Origin: Acidobacterium sp. S8
GTDB lineage: Bacteria; Acidobacteriota; Terriglobia; Terriglobales; Acidobacteriaceae
Direction of reading: 5' to 3'
Assembly (NCBI RefSeq): GCF_009765985.1
Contig: NZ_LMUM01000026.1
Coordinates: 19,477-83,476 of the forward strand
Length of the DNA: 64,000 bases
The notes below the pieces were generated by a model, which was given only the letters and a program-made list of their open reading frames with translations, did not search any database and was not told the DNA's origin. The translations under genes and the position numbers were made by a program. Of the stretch, positions 19,114 to 30,407 are shown piece after piece (within the stretch, counting starts at the first letter, position 1; every line of letters starts with the position of its first letter).

Positions 19114-19146
19114 GAAAGCATCCATTTCGAGCCACAAGCTTTGGCT

Positions 19147-19223
19147 CCCACCCCTCGCAAACTACGCGAAGGATAGGCACCCGGATTCAACCGTTGCGGA
19201 GAAAAAGCACCGCTCAGGATGAC
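19147..19223. repeat. Diverged copy of the dispersed intergenic repeat
   Basis: Positions 19147-19182 resemble the hairpin at 3047-3082 (CCCACC...CGC, then GCGAAGGAT), with mutations that weaken the stem. GCTCAGGATGAC at 19212-19223 repeats the motif at 2978-2989. It lies in the 227-base gap between dapD and the RNase J gene. Confidence 0.5.
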
Positions 19224-19340
19224 AATTCATTTTTAAGCTGGCCGGATGCCATTGGACGGTGTGGTTTACTCTAATTAAAGAACCGTTCACAGAAGCACTC
19301 CCGACGCCGAAGGCGTGTGTGCCTGGACGGCAAGTCCAAA

Positions 19341-21002
19341 ATGGCCGACGCAAAGCTGCAAATCATTCCTTTGGGCGGGTTAGGCGAGTTCGGCATGAAC
19401 TGTCTCGCCATCCGCTACAAAGACGACATTCTCGTCATCGATGCTGGACTCATGTTCCCCGAGTCGGAGCTGCTGGGCGTCGATATCGTTGTCCCTGACA
19501 TTACTTACCTGGTTGAAAACCGCGAGCATGTGCGCGGCATCATCCTCACGCACGGGCATGAGGACCATATCGGCGGCTTGCCGTGGATTCTCTCGGAGCT
19601 GAATGTGCCGGTCTACGGCACGGAGTTCACGCTGGCCTATGTCGAGGGCAAGCTCGAAGAGCACAAGCTGCTGGATCAGACGGATCTGATCGAGATTGCT
19701 CCGGGATCGAAATTTCCCATTGGACCGTTTACGGTCGAGCCGATCCGGGTAACGCACAGTCTTGTCGATTGCGTGGCATTGGCGATTGATACTCCAGTTG
19801 GCGTCATCGTGCACACCGGCGATTTCAAGATCGATCTCTCGCCCCCGGATGGCAAGGCCTTCGATCTGCACAAGTTTGCCGAGTATGGACAGCGCGGCGT
19901 GCTGGCCCTCCTGCAGGATTCGACGAACGTCGATCGGCCCGGCTATACGCCGAGCGAGTGGGCGGTGAAGCCGCGTCTGGACGAATTGTTTTCACGCACG
20001 AAGAAGAAGCTTTTCTTCAGCTGCTTCTCATCTTCGATTTACCGCATTCGCATTGCTGTCGACCTGGCGCATACGCATGGACGCAAAGTCGCCATCATTG
20101 GACGCTCGATGGTGGAATCGTCGGAGATTGCGCAGGACCTCGGCTATCTCGATGTGCCTCCGGGGATCATTATTCATCCCGGACAGATTGCCGATTTCGC
20201 TCCGGAAGAGGTGATGGTCCTCATCAGCGGCACGCAAGGCGAACCAATGAGCGCGCTAAGCCGCGCCGCCGTCGACAATCACAAGCATGCAAAGATTCTG
20301 CCGGGCGATACGGTTGTGCTGAGCTCGCGTGTGATCCCAGGAAACGAGAAAAGTATCTTCCGCGTGATCGATCACCTGTATCGACGCGATGCGCATGTGA
20401 TCTTCGACGACGGAGCTTCCGGACTGATCCATGTGAGCGGACACGCCAGCCAGGAAGAGCAGCGGTTGATGATCAATCTGCTGCGGCCGAAGTTCTTTAT
20501 TCCGGTGCATGGTGATTACCGTCATCTGAAGAAGCATGCCGAGATTGCGCAAAACATGGGCGTGGTTGACTTGGCACTGGTGATCGAGAACGGCGATGTG
20601 CTCGAACTCGATAAAGATGATGCGCGCAAGACGGGCAAGATTACTGCCGGACGCGTCTGCATCGATTCCGGGTCGACTGCGGATGTGGTCGAAGACATTG
20701 TGATTCGCGATCGCCGCCACCTGAGCGAAGATGGGTTTGTGCTGCCGATCCTGACAATTAACAAGCTCAGCGGCAAGGTGGAGAGACTGCCGGAGATTGT
20801 GAGCCGTGGCTTTGTGGGTGCCGATCAAGGGTTGATGGAGGAGGCGCGCAAGGTCGTCAGCGGGACGCTTGAGAATTCGAGCGATGAAGAGAAGGCCGAT
20901 TACGGCGTCATCAAGGAAAAGATTCGTATTGATTTGAAGCGGTATATCCAGAAGAATACGAGCCGACGGCCTTTGATTATGCCGGTGATTCTCGAAATAT
21001 AA
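19341..21002 (+). CDS. rnj: Ribonuclease J (metallo-beta-lactamase exo/endoribonuclease)
   Basis: RNA-degradation and rRNA-maturation enzyme with 5' exonuclease and endonuclease activity. I choose ATG 19341 (553 residues) because the family begins close to KLQIIPLGGLGEFGMN; the GTG at 19317 adds an unconserved tail. The beta-lactamase metal motif H71-G-H-E-D-H76 is intact, the beta-CASP region follows (SCFSSSIYRI, GRSMVESSEIA) and HxD...HVSGHAS is present. The C-terminal domain needed for dimerisation is complete. No strong ribosome site is seen. A small exported-protein gene follows after 9 bases. Confidence 0.95.
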   Translation: MADAKLQIIPLGGLGEFGMNCLAIRYKDDILVIDAGLMFPESELLGVDIVVPDITYLVENREHVRGIILTHGHEDHIGGLPWILSELNVPVYGTEFTLAYVEGKLEEHKLLDQTDLIEIAPGSKFPIGPFTVEPIRVTHSLVDCVALAIDTPVGVIVHTGDFKIDLSPPDGKAFDLHKFAEYGQRGVLALLQDSTNVDRPGYTPSEWAVKPRLDELFSRTKKKLFFSCFSSSIYRIRIAVDLAHTHGRKVAIIGRSMVESSEIAQDLGYLDVPPGIIIHPGQIADFAPEEVMVLISGTQGEPMSALSRAAVDNHKHAKILPGDTVVLSSRVIPGNEKSIFRVIDHLYRRDAHVIFDDGASGLIHVSGHASQEEQRLMINLLRPKFFIPVHGDYRHLKKHAEIAQNMGVVDLALVIENGDVLELDKDDARKTGKITAGRVCIDSGSTADVVEDIVIRDRRHLSEDGFVLPILTINKLSGKVERLPEIVSRGFVGADQGLMEEARKVVSGTLENSSDEEKADYGVIKEKIRIDLKRYIQKNTSRRPLIMPVILEI

Positions 21003-21011
21003 GGAAAGACC

Positions 21012-21512
21012 ATGCGCTCGAAGTTTCTCTTTGTGGCTCTGTGTATATTGTGCGCGCCTATCATGCGCGCGCAAGCGACTTCATGTCCTTCGACGAAAAC
21101 GCTCGATGAGTTGACCAACGCTTTATATGGCGCTGTCAGCGGGCCCGCCGATAAAGATCGCATCTGCATGCGGGAGCTCATGCTTCCTGAGGTGAGATTG
21201 ATTCCGGTGGGAAAAGCCAAGGACGGGAGCTTCGGCCCTCATATCCTGACTCTGGATGACTGGATCACTCGCGTGAAGGCGCGCGGGCATGATGCGTTTT
21301 ATGAGCATCAGGTGAAGGTCACCAGCGAAGTGTATGGGCATATCGCGCACCTTTGGAGCACCTATGAAATCAGTCCAATGGAAGGCAAGCCTCCCGTGCG
21401 AGGTATCAACAGCATCCAGGCGGTCTTCAACGGAACTGATTGGAAGGTCGTAGAAATCGTGTGGCAGGCGGAAACACCGGAAGAGCCGCTCCCACAGAAG
21501 TATCTCCCTTAG
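21012..21512 (+). CDS. Small exported protein, probable NTF2/SnoaL-like fold
   Basis: 166 residues with a signal peptide (1-20, ending IMRAQ) and a mature part whose pattern (LDDWITRVKARG, HLWSTYEI, IQAVFNGTDWKVVEIVWQ) fits the cone-shaped NTF2-like domain of uncharacterised 'nuclear transport factor 2 family' proteins. No catalytic residues can be named. It begins 9 bases after the RNase J stop and has AAGGAAAG before ATG 21012, so it is probably cotranscribed. Function unknown. Confidence 0.75.
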   Translation: MRSKFLFVALCILCAPIMRAQATSCPSTKTLDELTNALYGAVSGPADKDRICMRELMLPEVRLIPVGKAKDGSFGPHILTLDDWITRVKARGHDAFYEHQVKVTSEVYGHIAHLWSTYEISPMEGKPPVRGINSIQAVFNGTDWKVVEIVWQAETPEEPLPQKYLP

Positions 21513-21555
21513 ATTTTCATCGCTCCTTTTCAGGAAGGGGAGTCAATCTGAGCAC

Positions 21556-21658
21556 AGCGAAGAATCCAGAGACTATCTCGTGCGGTACGACTCTTCTAAG
21601 TTTCCGCGAGAAACTCGCCAGTTTTTCCGTTAAGCCGTCATCTTCTGGATTCCTCGCT
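21556..21658. repeat. Inverted-repeat element in intergenic DNA
   Basis: AGCGAAGAATCCAGA at 21556-21570 and TCTGGATTCCTCGCT at 21644-21658 are reverse complements with one mismatch, 73 bases apart. The arms resemble those of the element at 28537-28623 (both contain GCGAAGAATC). It lies between an exported-protein gene and the threonine dehydratase gene and has no coding sequence. Confidence 0.6.
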
Positions 21659-21694
21659 ACACTGTCTTTCTAAATTTTTCATCAGGAGATTCCT

Positions 21695-22660
21695 TTGCTG
21701 GTTTCCAATCAAGAGTTTCATGATGCGCAGGCTCGGATTCGCGGCGTGGCTGTGCATACGCCACTGCTACGGTTACAAGTTTCGGGTTCTCCGGGGAATG
21801 TGTTTATCAAAGCCGAGGGTTTACAGCCCATCGGCAGCTTCAAACTGCGCGGCGCATATAACAAGATTGCGCAGCTGAGCGAGGATGAGCGCAAGCGCGG
21901 GGTGATTACCTATTCGAGCGGCAACCATGCGCAAGGTGTGGCGTACGCTGCAAAGGCGCTGGGAACGAAGGCGGTGATTGTGATGCCGTCGAATGCTCCT
22001 GAGGTGAAGAAGAAGGCGACGGCTTCTCTGGGTGCGGAGATTGTCGAGGTCGGGCCGTCGAGCTCGGAGCGCAAATTGAAAGCGGAAGAGCTGGAAGCGA
22101 AGTTCGGCTATGTGATGGTGCCTCCTTATGATGACGCAGCCATCATTGCCGGGCAGGGAACTTGCGGACTGGAGATTCTGGAAGACCTGCCTGAGGTCGA
22201 TCTGGTGCTTGCGCCTGTAAGCGGCGGCGGATTGCTGAGCGGCGTGGCTACGGCCATCAAGCTGATCAAGCCGGATGTGCGCGTCTTCGGTATTGAGCCG
22301 GAGCTGGCTGGTGACGCGCAGGAAAGCTTTCGCGGCGGCAAGCTGGTGAACTGGCCAGCGGAGATGACCACGCGCACCATGGCTGACGGGCTACGTACGC
22401 AGAGTCTTGGCGATCTGAACTTCGAGCATATACGCGCGTATGTAGACGACATCATTACCGTAAAAGAAGACGAAATTGCCGAGGCGATGCAGGTCCTGCT
22501 TTATCGTGCCCGGTTGACCCCGGAGCCGAGTGGCGCGGTTGCGCCTGCGGCGGTGCTCTTTCACATGGAGCAGCTGCTTCCATTTCGCAATGTGGTGGCG
22601 ATTATGAGCGGTGGCAATGTGGAGCCTGAGGTGCTGCGGGGCGTTGTGTGCACAGGCTGA
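21695..22660 (+). CDS. Threonine/serine dehydratase, catabolic type
   Basis: PLP enzyme that deaminates L-threonine to 2-oxobutanoate (or serine to pyruvate), feeding isoleucine synthesis or catabolism. The 321 residues carry the cofactor lysine Lys50 in PIGSFKLRGA and the glycine loop SGGGLLSG that holds the PLP phosphate. It lacks the C-terminal ACT regulatory domains of biosynthetic IlvA, so isoleucine feedback is not expected. The start is TTG 21695, supported by AGGAGA five bases upstream; there is no nearby ATG in frame. Confidence 0.9.
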   Translation: MLVSNQEFHDAQARIRGVAVHTPLLRLQVSGSPGNVFIKAEGLQPIGSFKLRGAYNKIAQLSEDERKRGVITYSSGNHAQGVAYAAKALGTKAVIVMPSNAPEVKKKATASLGAEIVEVGPSSSERKLKAEELEAKFGYVMVPPYDDAAIIAGQGTCGLEILEDLPEVDLVLAPVSGGGLLSGVATAIKLIKPDVRVFGIEPELAGDAQESFRGGKLVNWPAEMTTRTMADGLRTQSLGDLNFEHIRAYVDDIITVKEDEIAEAMQVLLYRARLTPEPSGAVAPAAVLFHMEQLLPFRNVVAIMSGGNVEPEVLRGVVCTG

Positions 22661-22715
22661 ACCGTCAGTGCCGTCGGCATAGTAGGTTCTTGTTAAACGT
22701 TACAATCGAAACACG

Positions 22716-23498
22716 ATGCTTCGCACCGTTCGAGCAACTCGGTATGTCACCCCGCTGCGGGAAGGTGGATCGTTGCCGGCGATTATCGAGGCCGACGACC
22801 TGGGGATGTATGTCCTGAAATTCCGAGGCGCGGGACAGGGGCCGCTTGCGTTGCTGGCGGAGCTGGTGGCTGGCGAGATGGGTCGCGCTCTCGGCTTGCG
22901 GGTTCCGGAGCTGGTTTTTGTCGAGGTAGAGGCCGCGCTCGGGCGCAACGAGCCGGATGCCGAGATTCGAGACCTCCTGAAGCGCAGTGTGGGGCTGAAT
23001 CTGGCACTCGATTACCTGCCGGGATCGACGATGTTCGATCCGGCGGCGGGGGATACCGCCGATGCGAAGTTGGCTTCGCTCGCGGTGTGGTTTGACGCTT
23101 TTGTGGCGAATGTGGACCGTACGCCGCGCAATCCGAATCTGCTGAAATGGCATGGGGACCTGTATTTTATTGATCATGGTGCCGCGCTGTATTTTCATCA
23201 CAACTGGCAAAGCATAGATACGGCGGCACATTCTCAGTTTTCCGCAATCCGCAATCATGTGATGCTGCCCTGGGCGTCGGCTCTGGATGCGGCAGATGCG
23301 GAGGCGCATCAGCAGCTGAACACTGCTGTTTTCGCGCAGATTCTGGATGCTGTTCCGGATGCATGGGTGACGCCGGAGGGTGGAGTTGCGGATGCGACGG
23401 AACGGCGGGCTGCTTATGTGCGCTACTTCGACGAGCGTCTTGCCGCGTCGTCAAGTTTTGTGGAGGAGGCGAAGCGTGTCCGCGCAGAGCTCGTTTGA
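22716..23498 (+). CDS. HipA-like protein kinase
   Basis: 260-residue protein of the HipA-like kinase family, distantly related to the HipA toxin that phosphorylates glutamyl-tRNA synthetase. The ATP-binding lysine region is MYVLKFRGAGQG near the N-terminus. The catalytic loop NVDRTPRNPNLL and metal-binding IDHGAALY are intact, so it is probably active. It lacks the N-terminal HipA subdomain of the classical toxin, and no HipB-type antitoxin is adjacent. Its end overlaps the DUF3037 gene by 23 bases, a pairing I recall as recurrent in bacteria. The target is unknown. Confidence 0.85.
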   Translation: MLRTVRATRYVTPLREGGSLPAIIEADDLGMYVLKFRGAGQGPLALLAELVAGEMGRALGLRVPELVFVEVEAALGRNEPDAEIRDLLKRSVGLNLALDYLPGSTMFDPAAGDTADAKLASLAVWFDAFVANVDRTPRNPNLLKWHGDLYFIDHGAALYFHHNWQSIDTAAHSQFSAIRNHVMLPWASALDAADAEAHQQLNTAVFAQILDAVPDAWVTPEGGVADATERRAAYVRYFDERLAASSSFVEEAKRVRAELV

Positions 23499-23859
23499 TT
23501 ACGCCGTGATTCGCGTGGTGCCACGTGTGGATCGGGAGGAATTCGTCAACGCGGGCGTGATCGTTTTTTGCCTGGAAAAGAATTTTCTGGGAGCCAAGGT
23601 GAGCGTGAATGAAGAGCGGCTGAAGGCTCTCTGGCCGGAGATCGATGTGGCACTAATCCGGCGGCATCTGGAGGCTTTTCCGAAGATCAGCGCCGGCGAC
23701 TCCGACGCCGGACCGATTGGGCAACTGACTCTTCGCGAGCGCTTTCACTGGTTGGTTTCGCCGCGCAGCACCATGATTCAGGTATCGCCAGTTCATACCG
23801 GCATCTGCGGTGATCCCCAGCAATCGCTCGACCGGCTTTTTGAGCGTCTCACGTGTTGA
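23476..23859 (+). CDS. DUF3037 family protein
   Basis: 127-residue protein recognised by the sequence FDYAVIRVVPRVDREEFVNAGVIVFC, typical of DUF3037. I choose GTG 23476 because GGAGGAGGCG lies just upstream; the longer frame beginning at 23380 only mirrors the kinase gene in another frame. It is cytoplasmic, without signal peptide or membrane segment. It overlaps the HipA-like kinase by 23 bases and is presumably coupled to it, which suggests a partner, substrate or inhibitor of the kinase (inference). Confidence 0.85.
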   Translation: MSAQSSFDYAVIRVVPRVDREEFVNAGVIVFCLEKNFLGAKVSVNEERLKALWPEIDVALIRRHLEAFPKISAGDSDAGPIGQLTLRERFHWLVSPRSTMIQVSPVHTGICGDPQQSLDRLFERLTC

Positions 23860-23924
23860 GAGAGAAGAAATGCAACTCTTCCCTGTGCGTCAGGACGACA
23901 AGACCTTCTGTAAAGGCTAAACCG

Positions 23925-24950
23925 ATGAACGCTGAAAACCGTCAGACAAACGTGATGCGAAAACGAATCTCAGCTCTCTCAGTTGTTCTGCTACTCGGCG
24001 CTTCGCTGGCATGGGGCGATAAGAATTCGCCGCCTTCGCATGGCGTGAAGGGCACGGTGGTGCATGTTGCCAACATTTATGTGCAGGCGGATGAATCGTC
24101 GGACAAAGTGAGCTCGGTAACTCCGGGGCGAGAGTTGATTGTTGCCGAGCACAGCGGCAAGTGGCTGCGCGTGTTTGCTAACACCGATGTGGAAACGGTC
24201 AACGAGCAGGATGTTCCCGTCTTCGGCAATGAAACGAATGCGCAGCCCATTTCAGGATGGGTCTTGGATAAAGGCGTGGTGACGGCGGACACCCCAAATG
24301 GTGGCCAGATTTTGTATGGCGAAGCCGTCAGCCTGGAGAATGTGGCGAGCCAGTCGCATCCTCCGCCGGATGCGGCGCAGAGCGCGCGACGTTTGTATCG
24401 CATGGTGGTCACGCTTTTCCCGCAATCGCCGCGTGCTGCGGAAGCGATGTGGCGCGCAGCCGATATTCGCTGGCAGCTGCAGAAGGCGGACTCGCTGGCG
24501 CTGCCTTCTGCCCACGAAAAAGAAAATTACCTGCGTGAACAGATGGATGAGAGCGAGATGAAGAAGATCCAGAAACTCTATCCGCGCACGAAGTGGGCCG
24601 ATCTGGCGGCTTACGACATGATCGACAACAAGGTGTGCGGAGACTGGCAAGGAACGGAGAAGTGCCCAGAGAAGGAGGCCGAAATTTACGGCAAGTATGC
24701 CGAGGAGCATCCTGACTCGCCCAAAGCTCCGCAGGCACTGTTTGAAGCGGCCTGGCGCGAGGCTTCCGCTGGCGACATGTTCCAGGCCGACAACGACCAG
24801 AAGAAAGCTGACGAGGCGCGTGGCCGCGCGAAGGCGCTGGCTGGGCAGGTCGAGAGCAAGTATTCCGACAGCGACTATGCGGCGCGCGCCGCCGGTCTGG
24901 TATACAAGATGGAGCAGCAGATTCCTATTTACGGCAGCGAACGCGAATGA
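23925..24950 (+). CDS. Exported SH3-domain protein with helical repeat region
   Basis: Envelope protein of 342 residues from ATG 23925. After the N-terminal signal segment (RKRISALSVVLLLGASLAWG) comes a bacterial SH3-like region (VKGTVVHVANIYVQADESS ... GWVLDKG, about 40-125), often involved in binding cell-wall peptides. The C-terminal half contains TPR-like helical pairs (AARRLYRMVVTLFPQSP, YGKYAEEHPDSPKAPQALFEAAWREA), resembling BamD/YbgF-type modules. Two cysteines (VCGDWQGTEKCPEK) could form a disulphide. Function unknown; the genes around it concern the envelope. Confidence 0.75.
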   Translation: MNAENRQTNVMRKRISALSVVLLLGASLAWGDKNSPPSHGVKGTVVHVANIYVQADESSDKVSSVTPGRELIVAEHSGKWLRVFANTDVETVNEQDVPVFGNETNAQPISGWVLDKGVVTADTPNGGQILYGEAVSLENVASQSHPPPDAAQSARRLYRMVVTLFPQSPRAAEAMWRAADIRWQLQKADSLALPSAHEKENYLREQMDESEMKKIQKLYPRTKWADLAAYDMIDNKVCGDWQGTEKCPEKEAEIYGKYAEEHPDSPKAPQALFEAAWREASAGDMFQADNDQKKADEARGRAKALAGQVESKYSDSDYAARAAGLVYKMEQQIPIYGSERE

Positions 24951-24990
24951 TGCTGGAGTGATATTCGTATCCTTGCAAGCAGAAGAAAAA

Positions 24991-25030
24991 GCAGATCCTT
25001 CCGCTTCACTTCGCTCCGCGTCAGGATGGC
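24991..25030. repeat. Dispersed intergenic repeat (CTTCGCT...CAGGATGGC type)
   Basis: GCAGATCCTTCCGCTTCAC followed by TTCGCTCCGCGTCAGGATGGC. It shares its plan with the motif at 2963-2989 but has an insertion in the middle. It ends about 36 bases before the ribosome site of the undecaprenyl-diphosphatase gene. Confidence 0.5.
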
Positions 25031-25075
25031 AATTCCTTTGATCGGGAATTGTTTTCAGGAAATACTGGAGGTTTT

Positions 25076-25945
25076 TTGAACGACTACATTGTTTCTGTAT
25101 TGCTTGGCATTGTGGAAGGTTTGACGGAATTTCTGCCGGTCAGCTCGACAGCGCATCTTCGCATCAGCGAAGCACTTCTGCACATCAATCTGACAGATCC
25201 CTACTGGAAGATGTATACGATCGTCATCCAGCTGGGCGCGATTCTGGCTCTGTTGTTGATCTTTACCGGCCGTATCGTTGAATTTTTCCGGACATTTCCG
25301 GAGGGCGAAGATCACAACCGCACGATCTGGAATCATCCGCTGACGCTGACGATGATAGCGTTTGTCTGCACCGCGATCCCTGCGTTTCTGCTTACAAAAA
25401 CGATTGGCAAGCATCTGGAAAGCCTGACTGTGATGGCGATTTCGCTGCTGGTCGGCGGCGTGGTGATGTGGGCCGTCGACGCGTGGAGCGAACGCAGCGA
25501 CCCGATGACGACACATGTGGAGCAGATGTCGCTCTTCCAGGCGATCTGGATTGGCTTATGCCAGGTAATGTCGGCGGTCTTCCCCGGGACTTCGCGCTCG
25601 ATGTCGACGATTGCAGCAGGTCAGGTTGTCGGGATGTCGCGGCCTGCGGCGCTCGAATTCAGCTTTTTGGTTTCTATCCCGACGATGATTGCTGCGACTG
25701 GCTACGACCTGCTGAAGACGCTGCATCCGAAGCATGTGGAAGGCGCTGAATCCATCGCTCCGCTGGTGATGACCGGGCACGGCTGGATTGTGCTGGCGAT
25801 TGGGTTCGTGGTCTCGTTCTTTGTGGCGCTTGGTGTGGTTGAGTGGTTCCTGCAGTGGGTGCGCAAGCACGGATTTGTGCCATTCGCGGTATACCGGATC
25901 ATTCTGGGAATTCTGTTGCTGGTATTTGCGGCAAAGCTGCGCTAG
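25076..25945 (+). CDS. uppP: Undecaprenyl-diphosphatase (BacA/UppP)
   Basis: Inner-membrane phosphatase that recycles undecaprenyl pyrophosphate to the monophosphate carrier for peptidoglycan and other surface polymers, and confers bacitracin tolerance. Both signatures are present: EGLTEFLPVSSTAHL near the N-terminus and PGTSRSMST in the second half. The protein is rich in membrane helices and ends in a hydrophobic helix. I choose TTG 25076 (289 residues), which follows GGAGG at 25067-25071 and starts as the family usually does, just before IVEGLTEFLP. Confidence 0.94.
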   Translation: MNDYIVSVLLGIVEGLTEFLPVSSTAHLRISEALLHINLTDPYWKMYTIVIQLGAILALLLIFTGRIVEFFRTFPEGEDHNRTIWNHPLTLTMIAFVCTAIPAFLLTKTIGKHLESLTVMAISLLVGGVVMWAVDAWSERSDPMTTHVEQMSLFQAIWIGLCQVMSAVFPGTSRSMSTIAAGQVVGMSRPAALEFSFLVSIPTMIAATGYDLLKTLHPKHVEGAESIAPLVMTGHGWIVLAIGFVVSFFVALGVVEWFLQWVRKHGFVPFAVYRIILGILLLVFAAKLR

Positions 25946-25949
25946 AAAG

Positions 25950-25975
25950 GCACGGGGCCGACTCCAACCCCGTGC
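25950..25975 (+). terminator. Possible weak terminator after uppP
   Basis: A perfect 8-base stem GCACGGGG/CCCCGTGC with a 10-base loop, five bases after the stop codon. Only a few T follow (TCCGTCTGTTCT), so termination would be weak. Confidence 0.35.
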
Positions 25976-26108
25976 TCCGTCTGTTCTCTGACTGGGTTCC
26001 CCCGGGCAATTTTTTACGAAGAAGGCCACGCGGCATCTGGGATAATAAAACTGCTCTGGGGGTTCGGAACGGTAGAGCCGATTACGGCAATGCCTTCGTG
26101 TGTCTCTT

Positions 26109-28517
<2,409 letters not shown>

Positions 28518-28536
28518 GTGCTGGTTTCCTGCAAAC

Positions 28537-28623
28537 AAAGCCGTCATTCTGAGCGAAGCGAAGAATCGCCAGCGAGTCTGGCTGAGATTCTTCCTCCCTT
28601 CGGTCGTCAGAATGACGGCTTTT
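28537..28623. repeat. 87-base inverted-repeat element between convergent genes
   Basis: AAAGCCGTCATTCTGA (28537-28552) and TCAGAATGACGGCTTT (28608-28623) form perfect 16-base terminal inverted repeats. Inside, GCGAAGCGAAGAATC is echoed by GATTCTTCCTCCCTTCGG. The transcript could fold into a long hairpin ending in TTTT, and the element overlaps the last two bases of the DUF2339 gene, so it probably doubles as a terminator. It belongs to the same family as 21556-21658 by arm sequence. Confidence 0.75.
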
Positions 28624-30388
28624 AAGATCTGCTACCTCGCAGGCCAAGCCAATCGCGCTGATAGACGAAGCTGACGGAGAGCAGCAACACACCTAATCCG
28701 AGAAAACTGAGGATGCGATAGCCCTGACTCAGCTGGCGCGTGTCTACGAGGAAGACCTTGGCGATGCTGAGCGTGAGCAGAGCCAGAGCCTGCCAGCGTA
28801 GAAAGGCCGATTTCTTCCAGAAGCCTATGGCGAGAAGTAGCGCTCCAAAAAGCATCGCCCATGCGGAGTAGGTGAACTGCTCATTGGTGTACAGATCGCT
28901 TCGCGGAATCGATATCTGCGCGGCCCAATAGGAATGAATTTCGAGGCAGACGGCAATCATGACCAGCACGTTCACGCCGATTCCCGTTGCTGCTGCGATG
29001 GGCCGCCATTCCTGCGATGCGCGCGTCGCTATCCACGCAGCAAAAGCGAAGACGGCAATCGCGACCAGGTACGTGGCGAAGCGCGCATTCAAAAGCACCG
29101 GCTGGCTATCGCCAAGGTGAATGATATTGACACCGACAAATGCCAGCCCGAGAACCGAACTGGCGAGATAGCGCAGCTCCGCTTGCGGCTGCTCCCGCGC
29201 CAGCCATATGAGGACCGCGGCCTCCAGCAACCAACCGATGGCGATGTATCGTCCGTGGAGTTCCAACGGGATTGCGGCGGTAAAAAAGATAATGCTGATC
29301 GCCATGTAGACCGCAGGCAGCGCCATGGGTCCGCGGCCGAGCTGGCGCAAGCGGGATACCCGCAGCATGACGAAATAAAAGGCCGCAAGTGGCAATGCGA
29401 TCCATGGGCGAGCATAAGTTCTGCCAGGTTCGCTGAACAGTGCATAGAACTCAAAGAAGGCGAGCGCCGCATTCAGAAACGGCAGAACGACGAGAACGAT
29501 ATTGTCCTGCACGGCGAGATGTTTCGTCTGCGTGGACATACGCAGATTGCGCAATAGCTGCGGAGCAACAGCGAAGAGCAGGAAGAATGCGACGGCGAAG
29601 AAGGCAGCAAGCGGGAATTGCTGGTCAGAATAATAGGCGACATACCATCCGATGGCGTAGAAGCTGGTGCCGAAGAAGGCGGCCAGCAGCAGTCGCGACC
29701 AGGGACGCAGAGCTATAAGGATGACCGCGGCTATATCCAGCAGTAGCAGATAGCTGAAGAGCGAGAGCGCGTGGTTCTGCCCATTTGAGAGCAGAACAGG
29801 CGTGATGAATCCGCCGATGGCTGCATAGAACGCCAGCAGCTCAGAGTTCTGCATCCAGCACAAGACAGCGTTTGCAGCCGTTACCAGCACCATGGCAAGT
29901 AGCGCAACCGCGGTGGGCACAAGGTGAAAAACGGCATAGGCAGCCCATAACGACAGGTACAAAACGCCAGTGCCGAGCGCCTTCATCGAGTAGGAAAATG
30001 CACTATAGCCCTGCGAACGGAAACGCTCGGACCATGCGACGATTCCGATACCTGCAGCCAGTCCGATGAGCACGCGGCTGAGCGGGCCAATCCATTGATT
30101 GTCGATGGCGAATTTGAGAAACCAGGCCGTCCCGATGAGCAACGCAATGATGCCGATACGGTTGAAGAGCTGCGAACCGATGCGGTTCTCGAGAGTCTTC
30201 TGGCCTTGCTGCCTTACGATGCGCGGACCGGTCGCGGGTTCTGGCGTTGCCACGGGAGCCGGAATACTGCGGGCCTCAGTTGGTGCTGCGGATGTTGGCT
30301 GTGCCTGCTCCTGTCCCTGCTCCAGGCGATAGACGCGTGCTGTCAGCTCGGCTACCTGGCGCTTCAGGTCTTCAATCTCATCGCTCAC
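28622..30388 (-). CDS. DUF2339 multi-pass membrane protein
   Basis: Large inner-membrane protein of 588 residues from GTG 30388. The N-terminus is a short coiled coil (SDEIEDLKRQVAELTARVYRLEQ) followed by a Pro/Ala linker; from about residue 75 onward nearly all sequence is transmembrane helices, beginning LENRIGSQLFNRIGIIALLIG, the hallmark of DUF2339. No enzymatic motif is seen. The GTG start is preferred because an upstream alternative (TTG 30457) would run through a transcription terminator at 30416-30444. The gene follows the broken receptor on the same strand. Function unknown. Confidence 0.85.
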   Translation of the reverse strand: MSDEIEDLKRQVAELTARVYRLEQGQEQAQPTSAAPTEARSIPAPVATPEPATGPRIVRQQGQKTLENRIGSQLFNRIGIIALLIGTAWFLKFAIDNQWIGPLSRVLIGLAAGIGIVAWSERFRSQGYSAFSYSMKALGTGVLYLSLWAAYAVFHLVPTAVALLAMVLVTAANAVLCWMQNSELLAFYAAIGGFITPVLLSNGQNHALSLFSYLLLLDIAAVILIALRPWSRLLLAAFFGTSFYAIGWYVAYYSDQQFPLAAFFAVAFFLLFAVAPQLLRNLRMSTQTKHLAVQDNIVLVVLPFLNAALAFFEFYALFSEPGRTYARPWIALPLAAFYFVMLRVSRLRQLGRGPMALPAVYMAISIIFFTAAIPLELHGRYIAIGWLLEAAVLIWLAREQPQAELRYLASSVLGLAFVGVNIIHLGDSQPVLLNARFATYLVAIAVFAFAAWIATRASQEWRPIAAATGIGVNVLVMIAVCLEIHSYWAAQISIPRSDLYTNEQFTYSAWAMLFGALLLAIGFWKKSAFLRWQALALLTLSIAKVFLVDTRQLSQGYRILSFLGLGVLLLSVSFVYQRDWLGLRGSRS

Positions 30389-30407
30389 TCGTTCAATGTA
30401 CAGCGCG

